DNA of 64,000 nt from the NCBI GenBank assembly GCA_030248215.1, contig JASANG010001562.1:1-64000 (forward strand), read 5' to 3'. The translations under genes were made by a program, and so were the position numbers. Below are positions 39,101 through 51,100 of the stretch, in pieces (positions within the stretch are counted from its first letter, which is position 1; the number at the start of each line of letters is the position of its first letter). This DNA is from Enoplolaimus lenunculus. Its lineage: Eukaryota; Nematoda; Enoplea; Enoplida; Thoracostomopsidae. Under the pieces are notes generated by a model. It was given only the letters and a program-made list of their open reading frames with translations. It made no database searches and was not told where the DNA came from.

Positions 39101-42100
39101 GCTTACGCTGGTTTTAGCCCTGAAAAAATTTACACTCGGCAACCAATGGGAGGATACATCTCCCATCCCTCCTCTGAATCCGCCCTTGACCGTAACGCTT
39201 CTTATGCATAGCGGCCCCAAACAGGAAAACATTTCGTTTTTGTAGAGAGTAACCACATGTAAATGTTTTTTGACCTCTAGGATCTTCAGTTCTTGTGTCT
39301 CGAGAGATTTTTGTAGAAAATATATCCTAATATCTTATCGTTTGAATTTTTCCATAAACCCAAAAAACGTGTTAGAACCAGCCTTCTTGAAACTTTCATT
39401 ATATGGTTCGCTTCGCTTGGTAATGCAAGTGCATTCATCGGTTAGAACAGTGGACAACCTGATAGTTGACCAATTTTGCTAAATTGAGTTTTTCTTCTGA
39501 GTTCTGTATACTTCTTGAACACGCTCGTGAAAACAATAAAGATCAGGGGCGGAACGTTTTTCTGTGGACTAGAAAAGAGTAACCTTAAGCTTTATACTAA
39601 TTTTTTGCTTGGCTTAGGCTTAGGCTTAGAAATATGCTCATTATTACGCTTATGCTTAGGCTTAGGCTTAGGAATATGCTTATAATGCTGTTCCGTCCTT
39701 GTTCCTTACATTGGCCAAATTTCGTATTAGAAGCAAACATACGGTAACCTATGCACATTCCGCTAATCTATAAACTAAAATTAAGATGCAAAAAGAATTC
39801 CTTACACCAACGCTTTTCGACTAAGTGATAACAACTTCCTCATCCACATCCTGGGCTCCACGTAGCTTTCAAATTACTCCTTTCTAAACAACAGAGGTAT
39901 CGTTATCATTGGTTTTGTTCTGAATACGGTCATGAATTTGCCAACCTGAGCCATTCCTTTTATGCCAACTGTCAAATGGAAGATAACTAAGCTACCACGC
40001 AAATCGGTTAAAGTAGATCGCAAGATTGTATATTTCAATAGTATAATAATGGTAATAATTAAAACTAGCAAATGATTGTTTGCATTCTGGCAAATGAATT
40101 GAGTTGAACAATGCAATCACACTTCACCTTTTGGCCCATTAGAATCTGGATTAACAATCAAAATGCATAGTAAAATCATGAACTAACGTATATGTTGCTC
40201 TGTTGACCACTTAATCAATTTTGTCCACATTTAAAATTTAGTAGTGCTACTTTGTTCACTTCTCAACTGATATTACTTATTTACGTGTTAAAGCATAACA
40301 AAGACTCTTATGTTCTATAACTTTCTATAAGTAGATAGGCTCGCGATAATTATACGAGCTTGCTCATTGGTAGTCATGTGAATTAGAGAGTGGGAAACGT
40401 AGGCTTAGGGTTAGAGTTACGTTTAGGCTTAGACTTACACTCAGGTTTAGGCTTACGTTTAGGCGTAGCTTTAGCTGGCAGACCCCTGTATTTAACATGG
40501 GCTAGTGAGACACTAAGTTACACAAGTATTATTAAAGCAATAAAACTGTCTCGGCCATGAAGGTGTAAGTGGGTAAAGATTTTTTAACCGCGCTGCGCTT
40601 TACCCGCGGAAATTTTATTTTTTTACCCGTAGCAGTACCCTCGCGACATATCTTTGCTCGTTATTTTTCACTCCCTCGGTTAAAACAGTTTAAAAATTCA
40701 AGTTTTTCTACGTTATCTGGTTTCACGTTTCTTATGAAAATTTAAGGTGGGCAAAGATTAAGAAATTTTTACCCGTACATTGAAATTCTTTACACGCGGG
40801 TAAACTCGCATCAAAATTTTCTTACCCGTCCCGCGGCAGCCCTGGTCTCGTCATATCGAACGCCTCATTGGAACTTATTCAAGATATGTTCATTTAAATC
40901 GTGTTGCTAAAATATGACAAAATTTTCAGAGTGTGGGGCCCGAAACTCGCGAGCGAAACGAGCAAGAAGCTAGACGTATTTTAAAATTTCGACGATTTTT
41001 GTTTCAACCGGTTATGGTGGGGGCTTCTTTAGGGGTGGGCCCCCCAAGTAGGTGGTATGGGGGGTGGCTGCTCCGGCCCTGATTCCAATGCCAACAGAGT
41101 TTAATCGGTTTCACCGTTTCTAATAATTTGGGCAAAAATAAAATTGGCTAATTTTATGTCAAGAACAGAGAGTTTCGGTGAACAGCACGAAAATCCCGGC
41201 CTAATGCAAGTTCGGAAATCGTGGCTTAATGCAAAACTACCTTGGAGAAAAACAAAGGGCCCCGACGAACAATGTGTAACCTCAGCCTCACAGCGTAATA
41301 GCTTCTGAAGACCGAGCAAGGATTCAAATTTGAGCCATAAATAGAAAGCAAACGTAGAAAGATTTTCTTGCCCTTTGCGCTACGCTATTGTACAATATAA
41401 GTTTTGAAACAATCAACATACTGTATTGACCCGAATACGAGGGGGAGGGGTAATAAGAGGGGGTCCTCAATTTGAGTCCTTATAAATTGGAGTCCGTATC
41501 CCTAATATTAGTCCTTAAGCGGATAGAGTCCCTAAACCCTAATTAGAGTCCATAAATGTCTATTAACCCTCATTGTAGTGCATAAATGACTCAAGGACCA
41601 AATAACTTGAGTTCGAAACTTTAAAGCGTACTTCAATTTTGAAAGTATTCCTTGTATTATCGCTCAAGCTACTGACACAAGACAAATGAACGTCTAATTC
41701 AACGGATAATTGCAGTACCGGATATATATCAGTAACGAAGGGCGGCGGAGCCTGGGTTAAAAATAAATAACAGTCCGTAACCGAATAACAAGGGGGGTTC
41801 CCTCTGGAAGGCCAAATAAATATCAGTCCCCCCTCTTTTTTCGGGTCACTACAGTAAGCCAGCACCAAATTGAATATTTGTGGTGACTTTTTGTATAAAA
41901 TTGCAGTTTAATACAAGTTACTTTCTTCTATCACAGCCCATGTAATTCAGTATACCTACAACACTTTTTTGTACCTTGAAAAACTACCTTAAAAACCCAA
42001 CTGAAAACCCTCGCAAACGGTTGTCATTAATTATGCAGCTATCAACTTTGTGATGTTGCCATAGTTTAATGTTAATATCGTACAGCTCATTAATTCTGTA

Positions 42101-45100
42101 CACTGTTAAACGCAAGGGCGTAGCCAGGATTTTAGTTCGGTGCGTTTAAATTCATGTAAAATAAGGTTTCGTACCTATAGCAATCAAAACAATTTTCTAA
42201 TTATTAAAGTGATTTTTCTTGTCTGTCCAGACATTTCGAGAGGGAATATATACCATATCTTTCCCCTAAATATACTCTACTGATTAAATGACCTCATTCA
42301 CAGGATTATTACTGAGATAGAATACTGGTAATTGATAGGTTAGCGTTTTCATGTAAAGCATATGGTCTGAATCATAATATGCTTGGTTTAATATGACGAG
42401 AAAGAAGCATATCATATTCTATTCCACACCGTTGCTGGTTTTAAAACGATAAGCAGGTTCAAGTTTGGGTATTTAATCTGGAACCCATGAGATGCTTTAA
42501 ACAGGTTCATTCTAAAATGCTCATATGAATGAACAAAATTACCTTTCGGACAGGACACTGCCATATATTTGCAACTGGTTAGCAGTGAATTTACGTGGTT
42601 GGTGCGAATTTTGCAATACACGTTTAAAGGTTTAGGCTTGCTATACGCAAAATTCAAACTACCAATACCATATAGTTAATCGCTAGCCGATAGTCAACAA
42701 AACATAAGTATATATAAAGCTGGCAAACAAATTTCGTGAATGAAAGATTTAATTGCTAAGTTGCCGTCTGAGCACCAGATTTTTCTAAATCATCTATTGA
42801 GTGTTATGCAATACACTAATTGTTACAAAACAGCCCTGATCACAATTTGAATAGGTTACAAGTAACCGAGTTACCGTGTAACAGTTATAACAAGCGTGAT
42901 TAATTAAATAGCGCGAATTATTTGACGTCAAATTTTTTAAATTTGGCCTATTTTTAACGTTTGTGTGTATGTTCTAATCGCAATAGCAATGTTTACTGTT
43001 GAATCGCGGCCAACACAAATAAGATAATGCTTGATCTAATCGAGGGCATTTTTAGATATATTGAATTTTCGAATAACTATTAATTTAGGTGATAGTTAAG
43101 GGTTACCTTTGGGGACACCATATTAAAATCCAATACTTTTGTTGTTATTTTTCGGAGGTGACCTCACCAATCCTAAATTCACAGTTCGCCATGCGCTAAG
43201 TTGGAATATTATTTGAGGTGGTCAACGTGGTGAATGATGCTGAACAAATTTACCTGAAATATATTTAAGCATAAAATTCCTCTTGTTCATCAATCGGTTC
43301 ATTTGTATGGTTAATTAGTCCATTCATGACTGTAGATAGCTCCACATGCTAGGCAGGCTAAAAGGTTTTTAGGAGAGCATGCAAGGATTTCACTTGACTT
43401 TACACCGAGGTTGAATCTTTTCTAGAAGAATAAAAGTTTAACCAAATATTTTTCTTGGACACCGCACCAGTGCACTAGCTATTTAATGGCAATACAGCTC
43501 TTGTATACTTGTGCCACGTTAAGGGGTTAGGCTTAAGTAAAGGTTTTGGCAAAGGTTTGTGCTTAGACCAACGATTTTGTAATCGTATGCCTTTGAGAAA
43601 ATATGTACAAGATTATGGCAATACTTTACAGATCGTCTACGATATACTGCACGCGCCTGTGAGGAAATTTTTTCCTCCGCAGCTTTGGAACAGTGCAAAA
43701 CAATGCTGTGCGCATTTTATACTGGTAATCTATAGATTTCTCCTATTCCCTTTTAAGGGACTCGAGACCATAAAATATGATGTCTAGCGGGTCGAGCCAA
43801 AGTCATTGGTGTGTAAGCCGCGTATTATTTGTCCGCACGTCAAAATAAGAACATGCTGGCACTGTATACGCAAAATCTGGACAATGTGTAAAAATGGTGT
43901 CCTGGCAAAGGAAAAGACGGATATTTTTCACATTGGTGTACGCATTATAACGTAGATGACCCATTATCTGCAATGTTTTATTTTTGGTATTTCCCCAATT
44001 ATTTTATTTGTCGACAAATATTATGATAGAAACTTTTCACACGTAACGCGGATGAAGTAGATCTGGGGATTGCAGTAGAATAAATACCTTATTTATTAGA
44101 CGCCTCGCAGTGTTTATTTTTGGACTGAAACAAAACGCATCACAGCACCGTTTTCGCTCAATACCGACCATACAACACGTCGTGAACAATTTCACCGGAA
44201 ACATTAAACCGCTTTTATAACTTCCATTCCACGCCCGTACCCAGGTCGACTTTTTAGGCACTGGGGGGCAGAATAATTTTAGTAAACCCACGTGGGTCAT
44301 ATAACAAGAGTTAAAAGCAGAACTAAATGTTTTCTGAGGGGACAACATTTTACTAGGAGGATGGAGCCTTGTTCTTCTGCCCTCCCTGTAGCTACGGGCA
44401 GGTCTGTATCCAGCTCACCTTGCAAGGGGGGTTCAAATATTTTCAACAGGGGCATATAGCATGCAAGTGTTTTCGATGACTTACGAGCAAGTTTGAAAAT
44501 TTCTACGGGGGCCAAAATTTTTCCACGGCGCTGAACCCCCCATGGCCCCCGTCTGGCTACGAAACCGGCTACGGTGCGTACGCACATCTGTTCATGAGTC
44601 TTCATTTTATTCGTCTTCCTAAATACAACCGAAGAAACAATAGTATGTGTGTGTGATAGTGACTTGGCATTGAATTGCACCCTGAAGATCAGATGAACCC
44701 AGCAATCAAGGCGCCACCTCATACGGACTGGTTCTTTCAGTGGTTCTCTCGGAGGTGCTTCAGTGATTTTGAACGCATACTCTATATTATGAGGAGGACA
44801 CAAACTGGTTACTGAAGCGTGACTTTCGGCTTTGTCATTGCAAGCAATGGTTTAATTTCGCACTGACCATTGCTGTTAAATGCAAGCTGGCGTGTGAAAT
44901 TGTTAAGCCCTATTCACGCGTGCAAGTGTTTGCTGCGAATACTTGAAGCTGCAAAGTGCACGCAGAACTTGCATTTTTTCATCGTCAGTTAACTTCAGTG
45001 GTTGTTCATACATGCGAACTAGGTATGATTTTAATGAGTTATTTGCAGCTGCTAGTTTTTCGAACGGTAATTTGAAGAAAACTTGCAAGTGCAAGTTGTA

Positions 45101-48100
45101 GATGCAAGTTCTCGCACCAAAAACTTGCACGTGTGAGTAGGGTTTACTGAAAGTCATTAATTCTGAATGGTTGTAGTGAACTACCTTCGCTGTATGTTTT
45201 TGACAGGGTTCCAACCGGAGCGAAATTTAGTCGTAATCGGAATTGGAGTCAGAATTTAAATGTTTTGTTAGAACCGGAATCGCAATCGGAATTGCAGTTT
45301 TAGTTTCGATACTCAAGTTATTGTTTGGGAAAAATCTCGAGAAAATTAAACATTTTTGTTTGTAGCAAATGACTCTTCAAGTGCAAGCATGTGATCTCGA
45401 TGATGTAGGAGCAATTTTTATTTCATTCGAATAAGAAACACAAAATTTTTTGCTTAAGTATGGTTCATCATATCTTCCACTCGAAATTTTGAGATGGTGG
45501 ACAGAAACCAAAAAGGCAAAATTCCGACATTAGAATGACATTTGGCCTAAATCGTGATCGGAACATAAACTTCCGTTGAAAGTCTGGTTTTCGGAATATG
45601 TTATACAGCAGAATATTCTAGTTCGTCAGCGTCCAAGATTTTTTAATCGAGTGGAATGCTGTTGTTTTGTTGAATGAAAGTTTTAAACTTGATCGTTAAC
45701 TATAGTGTAATGCAAAGTCTTAGAGAGTGGTGTTTAAATGTTAATCGTCTCTTTGTGAGTTTTGGCCAGTCGGTTTTTGCTGTTAACACAAGAAATTTCT
45801 CAAAAATTGCATGTTACGTAACCGTTCTTGATTTCTAAAATGCTGGCTGCGAACCTGCTATTGTTTTATGTATTTTACTGGTTTGAACTGTTTAAATACT
45901 GTTAGCATTGTACATTATCCGGTAAATTTTGTTATCTGAAAACACTCAAGGGCGTAACTATGGGAGGATGTAGGTGTCAAACCTACATTTGGGTTTTTGT
46001 ACTGGGGTTTGAAGACACAGTTTCAATTTGCAACACACAAAAATCCTCATCCAAATTTTTATTAAACGTGAAATGTTATTTTCCGAAACTCGTCAATATT
46101 TTTCCACTGGCGTTAGCAATTAACAAATATCACCCCAATGGTGTTGAAACTTTACTTGGAAATATGTAATCATTGCGAGAACGGCTTAAAAAGCCTTGTT
46201 AGCATATAATTGAAAACAGCAACTTGTACAATTGTATTTTTACAGGAGTTACAAATGTTTATTATTTGTCAGATTCGCTGCTGTCTTGTCAGACTATTTC
46301 AATAACGCTAAAAGCACAGCACAGTCAATTGCTCTACAGAAACAGTCGTTCAATAATTTTTAAAAGCTGTATTTTGTTCAACTATTATTTGTAAAAAAAT
46401 TAACCAAACTGATACACAACAAGCTTCCACGGAGCGGGTATGGCAGCGGATCGTATGAGGAGACTTAGCTTATATTTAGCTGACAAAATGGAACAACGCG
46501 GTCGAAAGTTACAACCGACTGTATCATATCGTCTTTCTTTTGCTGAAGGTAAAAATTGTAATGTATGGTACATGTTATGCGCCACTCTGGGGGTGGTTTC
46601 AACACACCATACTCCTGAAGTATAATTCAGCTACCTCAAGAAATCATGTAAAATCCGCGCCTACTTCTGATGAAATCTTCAGCATGACTTGTGTCATATG
46701 GGCAGCTCGATAATGCAATATAGGGCTGACGGCCATTGCAAGTAGCACGGTAACGCAAAACTAAGAATATTTTTGACAATTACATGAGTGAAATTAAGAT
46801 ATCTTAGTCTTATGCTGGATTTAAATTTCAATTCTGGAGAATGGAGTTCAATTTGACTCGCTGATGATTCTGCAAGTCCGACATAGCAAATATTATTTGC
46901 TCACCCAGTTTAAAATTGATCAGTGGCAGATCTAAGATTTTCCGGGGGGGAAGGAAACTTTTTGTGTACTCAAACTTTACAGTTTCAAAACGTGTTTTAG
47001 CAAAATTTTGATATCATAAATCTGGCGGTTGCGCGTATTTTGTGAAGTGCAGTTGCACCGTCGTATTTTTCATCTATTTGGAAATGAAAAATATGTTTAG
47101 CTTCAAATGAACTATTTGCATTGTAAAAACCTCGAAAGAACTGGTGGGGGCATGCATCTCCCACCTATCCTGGATCAGGCTACTGGTATTGGTGTCATCT
47201 ATTCGTAAGATGTAACACAACAGGCGTTTGAGACGTTCCAGTTGGCAACTGAGACAAATAGCCGTTTAGGGACGCCATATGCTTATACATATACTTATAA
47301 GCATGAGCGCTATTTTCAAACTTTATAAACATAAGAAAGCGACAAGGACAAAGAGTACATCACAGTTGCCATACAATGATGAACAGTTGTACGAATAAAA
47401 TATTTTTGAACTCTGATCTTCAGCAATAAATCATTCCTGCGGAAAATTACTGAAAAAAGATTAAATTTCATATGTTGATCGCGTAGTCTATTGGCAAAAA
47501 ACTACCATTTCAAGTCAGTACATTATACGGTAGCACCCAATGCATGAAAGCAGTGCCTGAACTACAAGTTGCATCCGACAAATTATCGCTTAAACTTCAG
47601 CTATAAATATTCCCTGAACTGTTCCAGATGAATTGCATAGTTCAGTAATACACCAAACGGTCAGATTTGTAACTGTGTATAATACCTTATACCAGTTAGC
47701 AATTAATCTTTAAGCAACCACTACGCCTGCTACTGATCTGCGGTTTCTTTTAAAAGCTGGTCAAATCAGGCGCACTGGATGTGCCAAAATTCGTTCGAAA
47801 CTGACCATTCACTATTTTAAAGTTATAGACATATCACTAGCTGGCGATAAATTTATGCTATGCATGTTTGAGAATAATGGGCAAAGGTCTAAAACAGTAT
47901 TAACGAAACAGAACCGTTTCAATATTTTGCCGCAGTTATACGTCTATACATTTTTTATTTTGCTTTGTCACCGGTATGTGACAAATAGGGTACCAGCTGT
48001 GAACGAATATTAACGAAAACGGGTAGTCACCAAAATAACGAAAACTAAAAACGGATATTGAAGTGTTACAAGTTTCAAAAATGTTTTATTGTTCTGCCAA

Positions 48101-51100
48101 TACTATTGAGGCATGCAAATATGCCGATATTCACCGGGTTTTCTAAAATTTTGAAAAAAATAGTGAATGCACCAAAATGTTTAAAATTTGAATGAATTTC
48201 GTCGTAGTTCGTTTGATACCGAACAATTATTTCATACTTGTAATGAAGAATTGTGCGATTTATGCGTGATTTATAACTAATTTTGAATGTAAAAATTGCG
48301 AAATTTCTGGTATGTATGCAACGGAAACGGAAACGGAAACACAAACGGACAACAATTTTTGCCCGAAAAGGAAACAGATATCTGGCTACACTTTAATAAG
48401 AAGGTGACACGTACACGGGAAAGCCGGATTTGAACTTTTAAGTCGATACGTAACTATATAGTTTTGCAGCTTTAGGTCGAAAGCTTTCGGCAAGGATGTT
48501 AATTAAGTTAAATAAGAAATGGTAGGTACGTTACACTTGCACTAATTTTGGAGTTCCTTGCGGTAAACTTTGCAAAAAGTTATCAAAAATTTCTATCTGT
48601 AAAATTAAGTTATTTTTTGCCTAAAATTTTGACATCGGCTTGTTTCAAAGGTCGACTTGGATCGCGTCTCTGCAACCTACGCAATACGACGTTTTTGTTT
48701 GTTTCAGCAAATGGTGCACCTGAAAAAGGAATGGGATTCTGTGGCTGGATACTCACCAGTCTATCGTGGCTTGTCATCATTTTTACATTCCCGCTAAGTA
48801 TTTGCTTTTGCCTCAAGGTAAGTTTATTCCATGTATTTCCATGCTATAGGTTTTGAATCGTTTATTTGAAATTCTTGTAATTTAAAACAGTCACTTGCGA
48901 TAAACCGTTCGACGTTTCCTGCTTTGGTCAAGCATGTTTTTTTATACATTTTGCATTGAAGTACAATGAACGCATGCAAATTTTAAATTTCATAAAGTGT
49001 TAACCTTAGGTTGTAAGATTTTTGGTAGGCGGACGAGTCTTTTTAATGTGGAGGTGGTATTGTAACAAGTCCCGGTGACAGTCGTGTAACGAGACAAAAC
49101 TGAGAAAAACTGAACTGAGACCTCCCTGGGCTCACTCCGTAATGGCTACGGGCCCAACTGGCTGGTACGGAGTCGTAATTAAAGCCGGACTGGGTAGTGG
49201 ACTTCAGTGCGAAGTACAATCAAAATTCATTAGTATGTACTTCTTAATAAGACACGCTTTGAAAATATGCATCTGTCTTGACGAAGGTTGTAATATCCGA
49301 CATGGCTTTGGCTCCGGTTCCGTTAGTTTTTAACATAATGTCTCACATCGGATCTGTAACGGACAAATTTAAAATTGCAGGATAGTGTGCTTCATATTAA
49401 AGCGTTTGACAAGCAGTCCCGTAGCCAAACGCATCCAGCTAGGGGGTCCAAAACAATTTTAGATGGGGTATGCGGACGCAATAACAATTTTACAAACGAT
49501 CTAAAACTTTTCTAGCAAGATATTTCTTAACGAAACTGAGCCTTCCTGGTCCTCCTATGGCGATGGACCCTCGCATGACAGTTGCCATGAGTGCAAATTA
49601 ACTTCAGGTTGTCCAAGAGTACGAACGAGCAGTGATCTTTCGTCTCGGCAGACTAATGGGTGGTGGTGCCAAAGGTCCCGGTAAGAAATTATACGTTTTA
49701 GTATAGAAATACTTAGCTGTAAAACAAAATTATGAATGAAGACAAGTTTACAAAATAAGCTAAAATGAAAATAAAATTTTGATTAAATTGTCCTGTTACA
49801 TAATCGAAATTCTTAGTTTTTTAAACTTGTTTTGCCAACATCATATTCAACGGCGATGAAGCGCACCAGGGATTAATTTGATTTACGTTTAATTAACAAA
49901 GCTTGCCAGATGTCAAACGTTGTCATAGCAACCTGCGTTTAAGTGAAAACCAGCTAGTATTCCTTACTCTGGTTATATTGAGACAAGTATGTTTATGTAT
50001 CGCAGCAAGGGACCGGATCCAGTGCGTTCGGAACTTATTTTGTTTCATTGGCACTATTGCTGCGGCTGAGATATCCGAGCAGGAGCCCATACTCTGCACG
50101 ATGGTCCTTCAATGAAAGGCATCTTTCGTGCAACATCAGTTAATCCAGAAGCGGAGAAATGGTTGAAAACAACGCGATGCTCACTTGAACTGTACCGGAA
50201 GGACAAAATTGTACCGGATTAACTGGAGCAGCCAAGTGTGTGCTATCTCTTACCTCTAGGGGGTGGTAGCCACGGCCACTGGTTGTGATTTATATTCTTA
50301 TTTTAGGTATGTTTTTGGTGCTGCCGTTTGTTGAAAATTACAGTAAAGTTGATCTCAGAACAGTATCATTTGAGGTGCCGCCACAAGAAGTAAGTGCAGA
50401 ACTCGAAACGTAGTGCATGCTTGTCTTAGAGCAACCACTAAACTGGATTACAAATTAAATCGATAGTAAGAAACAATCTTGAAAGACAGATAAACCTAAA
50501 ATATGAACTGGACAGGAACATATAGACCAATAATTATTATCTGTGATATAAGTTACGATTTATAGTTTTTAATACTAATCCTTACCAAAAGCTAAGTTAA
50601 CTTTCTACATGAATCACAAAATGAGTCAAATATTCAGAATTTTCAAACTTACTTCTACCATCTCCGGCTGCAGAATTGTAATTTTGTAAGCGCAATATGA
50701 AACAGTTTTAAAATTATGTAGCTTACTGTAGGTTTAATAATGCATGGGTTGATTTTCAAAAACATCATCAACTGGTACAAGATTGTTTGCTGACCACTAA
50801 AAATGTGGAGCATTACCTAAAATGTCCGAGTTCGAACAAAAATACAGCGGCCCATGTTTCTTTCCGTGGGCAAAGAGATTTTCGACAGAATTAAAAAAAC
50901 TGGGCTCACGCTTTAGACTAATCTATTACTTAGGTTTAGGCTTAGCATTAAGCCTGGGCTACGTTTTAGCCGTATTCTTACACTGAAGTTTAGAATTACG
51001 TACGCTTAGTTTTTGAATTAGTTTTACGTTGAAGCTGCGCCTCGGGTTCATAGTGAGGAATATGTATAGTCTATTAATGTAAGATTGGCCAATTTAATGA

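Larger units (their letters stand above)
24135..48707 (+). other. STOM: Stomatin first intron (from exon 1A), 24.6 kb
   Basis: If exon 1A is used, this whole span is one intron. It contains candidate exon 1B and many non-coding elements, listed separately. No other coding sequence is convincing. Stretches without a recognised element (24135-25640, 25860-26560, 28190-28690, 30000-31640, 32030-34410, 35375-36050, 36885-38880, 41860-43330, 45600-46400, 46630-48300) are AT-rich and unmatched. Confidence 0.5.

Noticed and set aside
44297-44803. 168-codon open frame on the - strand
   Set aside because: More than a third of it is a GTAGCC-family element, and the remainder has no recognisable domain or consistent splice context.
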